A stretch of DNA of 64,000 bases from JBAVVD01 sp049697115 (GTDB lineage Bacteria > Acidobacteriota > Aminicenantia > Aminicenantales > UBA4085), in contig JBAVVD010000002.1 in assembly GCA_049697115.1 (NCBI GenBank), positions 1 through 64,000 on the forward strand, read 5' to 3'. Under the pieces are notes generated by a model. It searched no databases, had not been told where the DNA came from, and saw nothing but the letters and a program-made list of their open reading frames with translations. Each line of letters begins with the position of its first letter. The first letter of the stretch is position 1. This document shows positions 50,533 through 59,185 of the stretch, in pieces. The translations under genes were made by a program, and so were the position numbers.

Positions 50533-51861
50533 TTATCGAATACGTCTGATTTTGTCAACTGTTTTGGAAGGGCCGGGAGGCCGAAGGCCTTCCGGCGGCT
50601 GGAAGTATTGAATGACGTATTCGATCAAATAAAGCATGGCCGGAAGATTTTCCTGGAAGATGCGTTCAATATCCTCTTCGGCATTAAAAAATCCGCCGGA
50701 GAGTTCGTCTACCGGAGGAAGCTCGATTGTGTAGGAGGGAATGCCGCTGATGCCGTAGGTCCAGTCCGTTGTGTCCCCGTTTGTGAGATACATCTGCTGG
50801 CCCGCCTGGCCGTATTCATAGAAATTTCCGTGGACCTGTTGAATGAGCACGGACATTTGGGCCGCTATTTCATTGAGCAATTCATTTTTATCCGAGGGCT
50901 GCACTGTATATCCCCAGGGATAGAGGATGATCTGCGAGAAGCTGTGATAGGAGATCATCGCTTGAAAATTTTTCCTCAGAAAAAAGTCGCGAACCGCCTG
51001 AGTTTCGGGTTCTGAAAAAGGGGCAGTTCCCCGGTAGGTTTCCGATGAAGACGCAGGGTTTGAGCCCTTATCGTCATAGCCCCACATGTAGCCGTAATTC
51101 CTGTTGAGGTCGACACCGTAGGATCCGTCGCCGTTGTTCCGACGGTTTTTGCGCCAGTAACAGTAGTAATGAATTGTGTATTCCAGCCCGTCCGGATTGA
51201 CGAGGGGGACAATCCAGATTTCACTCTGGTCAACCAGGCTTTTCACCTCGGGGAGCGACGCGTAGTTTTCGACAAGATATTTTCCCAGAAGGAAAGGGAC
51301 TTCCACGGTAATCCACTCACGGGCATGATGGTTTCCAAGAAAAAGGATTTCCGCTTCTTCCTCCTCTTGCTCCACGTGATCGCTGATTTTCAAGGCATAG
51401 ATGTTTCTTTTTTCCAGGCTGTCGCCGATGTCAAAGACTTTGGCAATTTGTGGATAATTGTTCTGAAGCGTCTGCAGGTCTTTCTCCAGCTCCGTGTAGG
51501 AATGGAATTTTCCGTTGATCCCATCCGGAGCGGAGCTCGAGAGCGCTGTTGAAGATGAAAATTGGACGGTTTCATACCGGAAAGGAATGCCGGCGCTTTC
51601 CAGTCGTGCCAGGTCTGTGGGCGACGCAACGATATAAATTCTACCCCTATATTCCATCAGGAAATCAAAGCCCCATTTCTGGATTTTTCGGACGAGTTCA
51701 GGACTACGGGCGATGCTGATGATTTCCGGACTAGAATTGTTATGGGGATGCAGGAGTGGAAAGGCCAGCATAAAGAAGAGAAGCGCGGAAAAACAGACTT
51801 TGGCTTTCGTGAAACCGGCTCCACGATCGCGATGACATGTCCCGCTGGCGAATGCGTTCAT
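50533..51861 (-). CDS. secreted M14 zinc carboxypeptidase
   Basis: Removes C-terminal residues from peptides outside the cytoplasm. The N-terminus has a signal region (AKVCFSALLFFMLAFPLLHP). A linker ahead of the catalytic domain resembles a propeptide. Zinc ligands are in NHHAREWITVE (HxxE) and SYHSF. The substrate-binding VDLNRNYGYMWG and catalytic Glu in YTIELPP are present. The ATG at 51861 is 6 bp after the upstream gene's stop; a longer frame overlaps that gene. 442 residues. It is co-directional with the FadL-like porin gene. Confidence 0.9.
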   Translation of the reverse strand: MNAFASGTCHRDRGAGFTKAKVCFSALLFFMLAFPLLHPHNNSSPEIISIARSPELVRKIQKWGFDFLMEYRGRIYIVASPTDLARLESAGIPFRYETVQFSSSTALSSSAPDGINGKFHSYTELEKDLQTLQNNYPQIAKVFDIGDSLEKRNIYALKISDHVEQEEEEAEILFLGNHHAREWITVEVPFLLGKYLVENYASLPEVKSLVDQSEIWIVPLVNPDGLEYTIHYYCYWRKNRRNNGDGSYGVDLNRNYGYMWGYDDKGSNPASSSETYRGTAPFSEPETQAVRDFFLRKNFQAMISYHSFSQIILYPWGYTVQPSDKNELLNEIAAQMSVLIQQVHGNFYEYGQAGQQMYLTNGDTTDWTYGISGIPSYTIELPPVDELSGGFFNAEEDIERIFQENLPAMLYLIEYVIQYFQPPEGLRPPGPSKTVDKIRRIR

Positions 51862-51866
51862 ATGAG

Positions 51867-53111
51867 TTAGAGGTGAAAGTTTATGGATAAAGCCACTTTT
51901 CTGGCCGAGAGGTTGTTTCCTGATCCGCGTTCCTTGCCGAGGAGGGTGCCGATGTCGATAGAGAAATGTTTCCATTGGAATGCCGATCCGAAAGACAGGT
52001 AATAGTAGGATGAACAAGGCTCTTTCATCGGCTGAGGGTCATAGACCAGACCGAACCGGATGGGAGTGTCAATGTTCTGGCTGAAAAGCCTGAAGGAACT
52101 CTTGTATTCAATTCCCACGCCCACCTTGACGACATCTTTGAAATTTCTTGGGAGCGTTTCGCCGAAATATTTGACGGAATAACTGGACCAATTGAAGTAA
52201 GTGAGGTCTGCGGCCAGGCAAACGTCCGGAGAGAAAATGTAACATGCTCCGAGGCCAAGGACGAGGGGATGCGTGTATGTGCTGTCGGCCGAAGCGGCGA
52301 TGGTGATGTCCGTATGTCCGGCAGGGGCATTGTAGTTCAAGTAACTCTGGCTTTTGGCTTTTCTGGAGAACGGCGTCCGGAAAACGGCGGCCGCCTGAAA
52401 TTTGTCGGAAAGATGGAAGTACAGGCCTCCGTTCAGGAAGAATCCCTGAAAATCGTGAGATTTTCTGTCGGTGATGACTTCAGTGGGTAGTTCCCAGCGT
52501 TCGACATATTTCTTTTCAAAGGTTCCTGAGAGGAAATTCAGGCCCAGACCCGCCGAGAGCCGAGAGCCGATTTTCCGGGATATGGAGAAGTTAATATTCC
52601 TAAGAATTCCCGTCTGTCTCAGGTCGATCTTGTAGTAAAGAATGCCGCCGGATTTATATTCCGCAATAGCGGGCGGGCGGGTGTAGCATTCCGTGGCCGC
52701 TGCGGTGAAAGCCAAAGTCCAGTTTTGGAGACGGAAGGACAGTCCCGCAAAATCCAGAGCATAGAAACCGTGAGGGATGTTTTCTTTCGAGTAGAGGACG
52801 CCGGTATTGACAAAGGAGTATTTGTAAAAGGAGGCGAAGTTGAAGGAGCCGTTCACTGCCACCGTGATTTTTGGCAGCCAAGAGAGCAGGGCCGGATTGG
52901 TGAGGGAGGCCGCGCAGTCCGCAGCAAGGGCAAAGACTGTTTCCCCGCGGCCGAGGGCCGCGGCGGTGCTGAAGCCGAATGTATTCCAGGTCCGGAAAGG
53001 GGCTTCGTCTTCATATTGGCCGAGGACGAGCTGCGGCCAAACAGAGGAGGGGAGACCGCATAGAATTCCTCCAAATAAAAGCATAATGCAAAGGACTTTT
53101 AACGGCTTCAT
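51867..53111 (-). CDS. FadL/OmpP1-like outer-membrane beta-barrel protein
   Basis: 414-residue protein with a signal peptide (VLCIMLLFGGILCGLPSSVW). The N-terminus looks like the FadL-type Ala/Asn-Pro-Ala motif (CAASLTNPALLSWLP). The rest is alternating hydrophobic strands, ending in KVALSINFHL. This fits outer-membrane proteins that let hydrophobic compounds or other solutes in. The substrate is unknown. It is immediately upstream of the M14 peptidase gene (6-bp gap) and probably in one operon. Confidence 0.8.
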   Translation of the reverse strand: MKPLKVLCIMLLFGGILCGLPSSVWPQLVLGQYEDEAPFRTWNTFGFSTAAALGRGETVFALAADCAASLTNPALLSWLPKITVAVNGSFNFASFYKYSFVNTGVLYSKENIPHGFYALDFAGLSFRLQNWTLAFTAAATECYTRPPAIAEYKSGGILYYKIDLRQTGILRNINFSISRKIGSRLSAGLGLNFLSGTFEKKYVERWELPTEVITDRKSHDFQGFFLNGGLYFHLSDKFQAAAVFRTPFSRKAKSQSYLNYNAPAGHTDITIAASADSTYTHPLVLGLGACYIFSPDVCLAADLTYFNWSSYSVKYFGETLPRNFKDVVKVGVGIEYKSSFRLFSQNIDTPIRFGLVYDPQPMKEPCSSYYYLSFGSAFQWKHFSIDIGTLLGKERGSGNNLSARKVALSINFHL

Positions 53112-53194
53112 TTTTCAGAAAATTCTATCTCTCTTTCTTGAGATTTGCAAATGGAAAATGAATGTGCTATAGGTAAGTCTTTTTGGAGATGCCC

Positions 53195-54187
53195 ATGGCT
53201 GAAGAGAAAAGGCGAATAAAGATCGCGGGAACCGGTTTCTATACTCCTGACAACGTCCTGACCAATGCCGACCTGGAAAAGATGGTGGACACTACGGATG
53301 AATGGATCGTTACCCGAACAGGAATCAAAGAAAGAAGAATCGTCAGCACGGAACAGGCCACTTCGGATTTATGTATTGAAGCCGCGCGGAGGACTCTCCG
53401 GAATGCCCATGTGGAAGCCAAGGACATCGATCTCATCCTTGTGGCCACGTCCACTCCGGACACAATCTTTCCAGCCACAGCCTGTTGGGTCCAGAAGGGA
53501 CTCCAGGCGGACCATGTGGCGGCCTTCGATATTTCGGCCGGATGCACGGGTTTTCTCTATGGGATGATTGTTGCGGAAGGCCTTATTCTGAGCGGGATAG
53601 CCAAACGAATCCTCCTCATTGGAGCGGAAGTTCTCACCAAGATCACCAACTGGAAAGACCGCAACACCTGCGTTCTTTTCGGTGATGCGGCCGGCGCTGT
53701 CGTTCTCGAGGAAAGCAAGGATTCTTCGGGCATGCTGTCCTATTACTGGAAGGCGGACGGCGAATTGGCGAATCTCCTCTACATGCCTGCCGGAGGAACG
53801 AGGATGCCGGCTTCTGTTCAGACTGTGGCTGAGAATCTTCATTGTCTCCATATGAAAGGGAATGAAGTCTTTAAACATGCCGTGAAGCGAATGGGAGAGG
53901 CGGCCCATGAAGTGCTGAAGCAGGCAGGATTGAAAAAAGAAAATATCGATTATTTCATCCCTCATCAGGCAAATATTAGAATTATCGAGGCGGTCGGAAA
54001 GCGGATTGGCGTTCCCAGGGAAAAAGTCTATGTCAACATCGATAAATATGGAAATGTCTCCGTGGCCTGCATCCCTATCTGTCTTCATGAACTCCGGCAG
54101 CAAAAGAAGCTTAAGCCCGGGACGATTATCCTCATGGATGCCTTTGGGGCCGGTTTTACGTGGGGCGCGGTAGCCTATCGTTGGTAG
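53195..54187 (+). CDS. fabH: beta-ketoacyl-ACP synthase III (FabH)
   Basis: Condenses an acyl-CoA with malonyl-ACP to start fatty acid synthesis. The triad is Cys117 (ISAGCTGFLYG), His257 (IPHQANIRI) and Asn287 (YGNVSVAC). The N-terminus is RIKIAGTGFYTPDNVLTN, with the typical DTTDEWIVTRTGIKERR. The ATG at 53195 follows GGAG (53185-53188), giving 330 residues. The GNVS-VA segment differs slightly from the usual GNTSAAS but keeps the Asn. It diverges from the FadL-like gene and has no other fab gene nearby. Confidence 0.93.
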   Translation: MAEEKRRIKIAGTGFYTPDNVLTNADLEKMVDTTDEWIVTRTGIKERRIVSTEQATSDLCIEAARRTLRNAHVEAKDIDLILVATSTPDTIFPATACWVQKGLQADHVAAFDISAGCTGFLYGMIVAEGLILSGIAKRILLIGAEVLTKITNWKDRNTCVLFGDAAGAVVLEESKDSSGMLSYYWKADGELANLLYMPAGGTRMPASVQTVAENLHCLHMKGNEVFKHAVKRMGEAAHEVLKQAGLKKENIDYFIPHQANIRIIEAVGKRIGVPREKVYVNIDKYGNVSVACIPICLHELRQQKKLKPGTIILMDAFGAGFTWGAVAYRW

Positions 54188-54191
54188 GCTC

Positions 54192-54440
54192 GGATTAAGT
54201 ACTTCAAAAACACGCAGATTTTTCCCCAGCGAGGAAAAATCTGCTCGGTTTCGGGTTTCGCTCTTTTCTCCTTTCAGGAGAAAAACCGTGCCCGCTCCAC
54301 CCTCAAACGGTTTTTTCCGTACTTAATCCTCGCCCGGTTAATAATAAAAGGTGAGAAACCATGCCCGCTCGGCCTTTCATACGGTTTATTCAACATTCAG
54401 TCCTCGCCCTGCCTAAAAAATGTGAGAGTTCGTGCCCGCT
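54192..54440. repeat. convergent intergenic region with hairpins and ~72-bp imperfect tandem repeats
   Basis: Between fabH and tlpA. A perfect 12-bp stem GCAGATTTTTCC (54214-54225) pairs with 54233-54244, loop 7 nt. A 9-bp stem TTTTCTCCT/AGGAGAAAA lies at 54264-54272/54276-54284. TGCCCGCT recurs at 54289, 54362 and 54433, preceded each time by a GAGA-A/G run, and TCCTCGCCC recurs at 54327 and 54401, giving units of about 71-74 bp. GGATTAAGTAC (54192-54202) is inverted at 54319-54329. The first hairpin would serve as a bidirectional terminator. The origin of the tandem units is unknown. Confidence 0.75.
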
Positions 54441-54948
54441 ATTTTTCAGAGGAGAGGATAAGAAAGATATTTTGGAGTGTTTCCCTGTCCATCTGTCCGA
54501 CCTGTGTGTGCCGGATTCTTCCCTCTCTGTCGAGGGCTATGGTTACAGGAATATATGAACCGGGTTTACAGTCGTTGAGAATTTTTTCGGTGCTGAAGGC
54601 GACCGGATAGGTCATCTGGTATCTCTGCACGAAAGAGCGCAGGGCGTCGGGGCTCATCTGGTCCAGTGAAAGGCCGATGATTTCCATCCCCTTTCCTTTA
54701 TATGTATTGTAGAGTTCGACGAAATCAGGGATTTCCGCCCGGCAGGGAGGACACCAGGTGGCAAAGAAGTTTATAAATAGGATTTTTCCTTTGAAATCCG
54801 AAAGACTCCAGGTTTTGCCGCTGAGGTCTTTCACCGTAAACATCGGCCCCGGTGGAAAATTCTGTTGAGATTCGGTAGGAATTCCGTGAAGAACAGTGGC
54901 CAGAAATAGGAAAACGATCAGTCGCCCGCTGCCCGCATATTTTTTCAT
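54439..54948 (-). CDS. TlpA-like thioredoxin-fold protein, exported
   Basis: Periplasmic thiol-disulphide reductant or peroxiredoxin-like protein. A signal peptide (LIVFLFLATVLHGIP) is followed by a thioredoxin fold with the active site ATWCPPCRAEIP and the cis-Pro segment YIPVTIALDREGRI. At 169 residues it is typical for TlpA/ResA-type proteins acting in cytochrome maturation or thiol repair. The third tandem-repeat copy reaches its last codons. It stands alone, facing fabH. Confidence 0.88.
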   Translation of the reverse strand: MKKYAGSGRLIVFLFLATVLHGIPTESQQNFPPGPMFTVKDLSGKTWSLSDFKGKILFINFFATWCPPCRAEIPDFVELYNTYKGKGMEIIGLSLDQMSPDALRSFVQRYQMTYPVAFSTEKILNDCKPGSYIPVTIALDREGRIRHTQVGQMDRETLQNIFLILSSEK

Positions 54949-55116
54949 TGTGTCTCCTCAGCCGGTATTCTCAAGCCAGCCACCCCTCTTCTTTCTCTTT
55001 CTCCGGATCTGGGAGAGAAAAGGGAAATGGTGGAGGCGGCTTCCGTCCCGCTCAGTTGAAACGCGTCACTCTTTAATTATATAAATCTTATCAAGTATAT
55101 TTTTTGCCCGATCGGC

Positions 55117-56016
55117 TCAATTCAGTCCGCATCTCTTCATGAGCCGTTCCCAATTGCGGGCGACTTCTTCCTGAATGAATTGGACATCTTTTTCCGTAAG
55201 ATGGCGGAACCTTCCCTGGAGCTTCAGATAGTCATCGACGGGCTTTTTTTCTCTGAGTTTCATGCTCAGGGTGTATTTTTCTCCATTCTCAATTTCATAA
55301 AGCGGGAAAATGGCATTCTGGACAACCATCCGGGCCAGTTTGATGGAATCCTCAGGCCGGCTCTTCCAGCCTGTCGGGCAGGGGGCATAGATGTGGAGAA
55401 ACTTTGTGCCTCTTATCTCCTTGGCTTTTTTGGCCTTTTTAAACAGGTCTTCCGGGTATCCCACCGAAGCCGTGGCAACGTAGGGAATTCTGTGGGCCGC
55501 CATGATGGCATCGATGTCTTTTTTGGGCCTGTTTTTAAAATGCTTAACCGGAGTGGTCGTTGTCCAGGCGCCGAAAGGCGTGGCCGAGCTTCTCTGGATT
55601 CCGGTGTTCATGTAGGCTTCATTGTCGTAGCAAACGTAGATGATGTCGTCGTTTCGCTCGGCAGCGCCGGAGAGGGCCTGGATGCCGATATCAAATGTTC
55701 CTCCGTCTCCGCTCCAGGCGACAACCGTGGTCTCCATGTCCCCGACCATCTCCAGCCCGGCCTTTAATCCTGCGGCTGATGAGGCCGCCGTTTCAAAGGC
55801 GCAGTGAAAAATTGGGACTTCCAGACAGGAATAAGGAAAAGGGCCATCGATCACCGACCAGCAGCAGGCGGGTATACAGAGGGCGGTCTGTCTCCCCAGT
55901 GCTTTAAGCACATAGCGCATGGCCAGGGTCGCTCCGCATCCCTGGCAGGCCAGATGTCCGGAGCCGACAAGTTCCTCAACCGGAAGCGTGAGTGTCATCT
56001 TTTTTTCTTTTTTCAT
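55117..56016 (-). CDS. porB: 2-oxoacid:ferredoxin oxidoreductase, beta subunit
   Basis: TPP-binding subunit of pyruvate- or related 2-oxoacid:ferredoxin oxidoreductase, which converts a 2-oxoacid and CoA to acyl-CoA, CO2 and reduced ferredoxin. Cys residues in HLACQGCGATLAMRYV and IPACCWSV serve the proximal Fe-S cluster. The TPP motif is SGDGGTFDIGIQALSGA with YVCYDNEAYMNTG. The ATG at 56016 overlaps the porA stop as ATGA. 299 residues. The AWTTTTP segment is often found in PorB, which favours pyruvate, though VOR- or IOR-type substrates cannot be excluded. Confidence 0.92.
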   Translation of the reverse strand: MKKEKKMTLTLPVEELVGSGHLACQGCGATLAMRYVLKALGRQTALCIPACCWSVIDGPFPYSCLEVPIFHCAFETAASSAAGLKAGLEMVGDMETTVVAWSGDGGTFDIGIQALSGAAERNDDIIYVCYDNEAYMNTGIQRSSATPFGAWTTTTPVKHFKNRPKKDIDAIMAAHRIPYVATASVGYPEDLFKKAKKAKEIRGTKFLHIYAPCPTGWKSRPEDSIKLARMVVQNAIFPLYEIENGEKYTLSMKLREKKPVDDYLKLQGRFRHLTEKDVQFIQEEVARNWERLMKRCGLN

Positions 56017-57167
56017 TTTTTGACTCCAATCCATACGATTTCCTCTTCAGCCCTTTCTTTGGACAGCGTGTACTCCACAATTTCCCTGAAGGTGGAAGGC
56101 GTGATGTCTCTCCCTCCCAGGCCGGTGATAAAGCTGAAGACTGGCAGCCCATTGGTAGAACCATAGAGAGCGGATTTGACTTCCTGGGAAAAAATTCCAT
56201 GGTGGCCGTAGGAAATATTCCGGTCGACAACGGCCACTTTTTTGGCTGTATGAAGAATCTCACGAATTTTGGCAAAGGGGAAGGGCCGGAAGACCTTAAT
56301 TCTCAGATTTCCGATTTTCAGTCCTTCTTTGCGCAGCTCATCCACGGCCACTCTGGCCGTGTAGCCCGCTGTTCCGGAAGTCACCAGAATGATCTCCGCA
56401 TCCTTGCAGAGGTAGTCCTCAACCAATCCCAGATACCGGCCGAACGTCCGCTCGAATTCCCTTCCGGTCTCTTCGATAAGGGCCGGGACCTTTTCCATAT
56501 CCTTCTGGAGCTTGTATCTCAGCTCAAAATAGTGTTCGGGAGATGTGAGGCCCCCGAAGGCATGGGGTTCCTTCAGAGTCAGCCTGAGCTGGGGCTTAAA
56601 AGGAGGCAGATACTTGTCCACTTGGTCCTGGTCAGGGATGTCCACCACTTCATAGGTGTGAGAGAGGGCGAATGCGTCAAGGACGACCATACTGGGGATG
56701 GCCACTTTTTCCGAGATTTTAAAAGCCTGGATCACAGTGTCCAACACTTCCTGGTTGGAGGAGCAGTAGAACTGGATCCAACCCGTGTCTCTCTGGGAGA
56801 GGCTGTCGTTCTGGTCTGTCCAGATGCTCCAGCCGGGGGCCATGGCGCGGTTGATGTCTCCCATGACAACGGGAAGTCGGCCGCCCGAGGCCCAGTGGAG
56901 AAGTTCGTGCATCAAGGTCAGGCCCTGGGAGGATGTGGCGGTGAATGTGCGGGCTCCGGCCAGCGAGGCTCCCAGACAGGCCGCCATGGCCGAGTGTTCG
57001 GACTCCACCTTGATGAATTTGGCGTCCAGTGTTTTTTCGGCGCACATCTCCGAAAGAAGTTCGACAACCTGAGTCTGCGGCGTGATGGGATATGCGGCAA
57101 TGACCTGAGCCCTGGAGAGCTGGGCTCCGAATGAGAGGGCGTGATTTCCCATGATCACTTTTTTCAT
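56013..57167 (-). CDS. porA: 2-oxoacid:ferredoxin oxidoreductase, alpha subunit
   Basis: Pyrimidine-binding and transketolase-like subunit of the complex. The N-terminus has GNHALSFGAQLSRAQVIAAY and the signature AYPITPQTQVVELL, followed by KVESEHSAMAACLGASLAGA. The C-terminal part ends with FITGLGGRDITPSTFREIV. The ATG at 57167 overlaps the porD stop (ATGA), so all subunits are translationally coupled. 384 residues. Confidence 0.93.
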   Translation of the reverse strand: MKKVIMGNHALSFGAQLSRAQVIAAYPITPQTQVVELLSEMCAEKTLDAKFIKVESEHSAMAACLGASLAGARTFTATSSQGLTLMHELLHWASGGRLPVVMGDINRAMAPGWSIWTDQNDSLSQRDTGWIQFYCSSNQEVLDTVIQAFKISEKVAIPSMVVLDAFALSHTYEVVDIPDQDQVDKYLPPFKPQLRLTLKEPHAFGGLTSPEHYFELRYKLQKDMEKVPALIEETGREFERTFGRYLGLVEDYLCKDAEIILVTSGTAGYTARVAVDELRKEGLKIGNLRIKVFRPFPFAKIREILHTAKKVAVVDRNISYGHHGIFSQEVKSALYGSTNGLPVFSFITGLGGRDITPSTFREIVEYTLSKERAEEEIVWIGVKK

Positions 57168-57463
57168 TTCTCTTCCTCCACCATGGCAATGCATTTCGGC
57201 GGGCATTCTTCCGCGCAGATGCCGCATCCTTTGCAGTAGTCATAATCGATGACCGGCCATTCATTTTCAATGTCAATGGCCATATCCGGGCAGAACTTCC
57301 AACAGATCCCGCACTGAAGGCAGTTCTGAAGGTCAATCACCGGGCGAATGTTCCTCCAGGCTCCGGTCTTGTTAAAAAGCATGGAGCCCATGGACATGGG
57401 CATCATCGGAAATTCTTTTTCCGATTGCAATAGGATTTTGTTGGCGGTTTTTTTCTTTTTCAT
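57164..57463 (-). CDS. porD: 2-oxoacid:ferredoxin oxidoreductase, delta (ferredoxin) subunit
   Basis: 99-residue ferredoxin-like subunit. Two clusters are seen: CLQCGICWKFCPDMAI and CKGCGICAEECPPKCI. They pass electrons from the beta-subunit site to free ferredoxin. The N-terminus is basic (KKKKTANK) and Met-rich in its middle. It sits 9 bp after porG and overlaps porA. Confidence 0.93.
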   Translation of the reverse strand: MKKKKTANKILLQSEKEFPMMPMSMGSMLFNKTGAWRNIRPVIDLQNCLQCGICWKFCPDMAIDIENEWPVIDYDYCKGCGICAEECPPKCIAMVEEEK

Positions 57464-57472
57464 TTTGTCCTC

Positions 57473-58021
57473 TCAGGCCGCTGCTTTTTCATAGGCTTCC
57501 CGGGCGGCGTTCTGGTTATCCTGGGGCCTGATGGGAATTCCATCCTTGATAGCCGCAAGCAGTGACTCCAGTTTTGTCAAACGCAGAATTTTTATGACTG
57601 CCCCGATGAGGGCCGTATTGACGATGGGCGTGGCCAGGGTTCCCAGCTTATGCTTGACCGCGATTTCCGTGGCATGGATCGTGGCGACGTTGTATTTCTT
57701 GGGAAAGTGGAATTCCTCAGGCCGCTTGTCGCTGTTGATAATGATGGATCCGCCCTCCTTGAGTCCCTCTGTGACGTCGATGGCATCGACGAGCGTCGGG
57801 TCTACGACGACGACATGATCGGGTGTGTAAATCCGGCTTTTGTCATAAATCGGTTTGTCATCAATGCGGATAAAGGCATATACGGGAGCTCCCCGCCGTT
57901 CCACGCCGAATTCTGGATAGGCCTGGACATAATTTCCTTCTTTGGCCAGGGCGTCCGCCAGAATTTTGGAGGCCACTACCGTCCCCTGGCCGCCTCTGCC
58001 GTGAAAACGAATTTCAATCAT
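57473..58021 (-). CDS. porG: 2-oxoacid:ferredoxin oxidoreductase, gamma subunit
   Basis: 182-residue subunit with the family start IEIRFHGRGGQGTVVASKILAD, including the GRGGQG loop, then YPEFGVERRGAPVYAFIRI. It is the first gene of the porGDAB run, and an AAGGAG Shine-Dalgarno precedes the ATG. The order gamma-delta-alpha-beta is common in anaerobes. Confidence 0.93.
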   Translation of the reverse strand: MIEIRFHGRGGQGTVVASKILADALAKEGNYVQAYPEFGVERRGAPVYAFIRIDDKPIYDKSRIYTPDHVVVVDPTLVDAIDVTEGLKEGGSIIINSDKRPEEFHFPKKYNVATIHATEIAVKHKLGTLATPIVNTALIGAVIKILRLTKLESLLAAIKDGIPIRPQDNQNAAREAYEKAAA

Positions 58022-58221
58022 TTTCCACTCCTTCGTCGTATGATCTTGTTTCTCACATAAAAATCAGCAAAGAAAAATTGCCGTTTAAGATGATGGACCC
58101 TTGTGGTTTTCATCTTCTCGATTCCTTCTCTTCATAGAAGGTATTCATTTTCAATTCCGCCGGATCGCTCATGAGGAGTGTGTTATTTGGGGTGAGTTTG
58201 GAGAAAGTTGAATTAAAGGCT

Positions 58222-59079
58222 TCACATCTCAAAACTCATGACTCGATGCGAATGGCACTGGATATTGACTGCGGCGGGCATGGAGGCGATATGGCAGGGG
58301 AAGGCTTCCACATGAACGGCCAGGGCTGTGATTCTTCCGCCCATTCCCTGTGGGCCGATACCGAGCTTGTTGATTCTCTCGAGCAGCCGCTTTTCCATAT
58401 CAGTGTAAAAAGGATCGGGATTATGCGAGTCCAGCGGCCGCCGCAGAAGGGCTTTTTTGGCCAGCAGTGCGGCATACTCGAAGTTGCCGCCCACGCCCAC
58501 GCCGACGACAATGGGAGGACAGGGATTGGAGCCTCCTTTGTCGGCTGTCTCCACGACAAAATCTTCTATTCCTTCAAGGCCTGCGGCCGGCGCAAACATG
58601 CGGATGGCGCTCATGTTTTCCGCACCGCCGCCCTTGGCGATAAAAGTCACCTTGAAGGCGTCACCGGGGACAAGCTCCCAGTGGATATAGGCGGGTGTGT
58701 TATCGCCCGTGTTTTTTCTGCGGACAGGGTCCTCAACGACGGATTTTCGGAGATACCCTTCACCGTATCCGCGTCTTGTTCCTTCTGTAATGGCGTCCCT
58801 GATGCTTTTCAGGCCGTCGTCTTTTTCCAGCCGGACATCTTCTCCGATTTCAACAAAGAAGACGGCCAGTCCTGTGTCCTGACAAAGCCCGAGTTTCTCT
58901 TCCCTGGCAATCCTGGCATTCTCCCGAATCTGCTTGAAAACGTCTTTCCCGGCCGGAGACTCCTCTTTCTTTTCCATCTCCTGAATGACGGCGAGGACAT
59001 CGTCCTGGAGGACGAAATTGGCTTCCTGAACAAGGTCCTTGATCTTGTCCCTGACCTCGGACAAGCTTAATGTTTTCAT
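58222..59079 (-). CDS. class I fumarate hydratase/tartrate dehydratase-type alpha subunit
   Basis: [4Fe-4S] hydro-lyase subunit of the reversible fumarate/malate (or L-tartrate) reaction. Cluster Cys residues appear in KLGLCQDTGLAVFFVE, GGSNPCPPIVVGVG and NIQCHSHR. At 285 residues it is the N-terminal (alpha) half only. The C-terminal (beta) half is not adjacent on either side: porG follows and the ALDH gene precedes. A GGAGG lies before the ATG. It may pair with a beta subunit coded elsewhere. Fumarase is the likelier function, given the central metabolic neighbours. Confidence 0.85.
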   Translation of the reverse strand: MKTLSLSEVRDKIKDLVQEANFVLQDDVLAVIQEMEKKEESPAGKDVFKQIRENARIAREEKLGLCQDTGLAVFFVEIGEDVRLEKDDGLKSIRDAITEGTRRGYGEGYLRKSVVEDPVRRKNTGDNTPAYIHWELVPGDAFKVTFIAKGGGAENMSAIRMFAPAAGLEGIEDFVVETADKGGSNPCPPIVVGVGVGGNFEYAALLAKKALLRRPLDSHNPDPFYTDMEKRLLERINKLGIGPQGMGGRITALAVHVEAFPCHIASMPAAVNIQCHSHRVMSFEM

Positions 59080-59185
59080 ATGATACCTCCGCCTTTAATT
59101 AATATAAAAAGGTGAAGATAAAGTTTAGGCTTCCTTCATAAACCTGTCAAGAAAATATCAAGGCATTCAAGTGTTTTCGTGGCCA

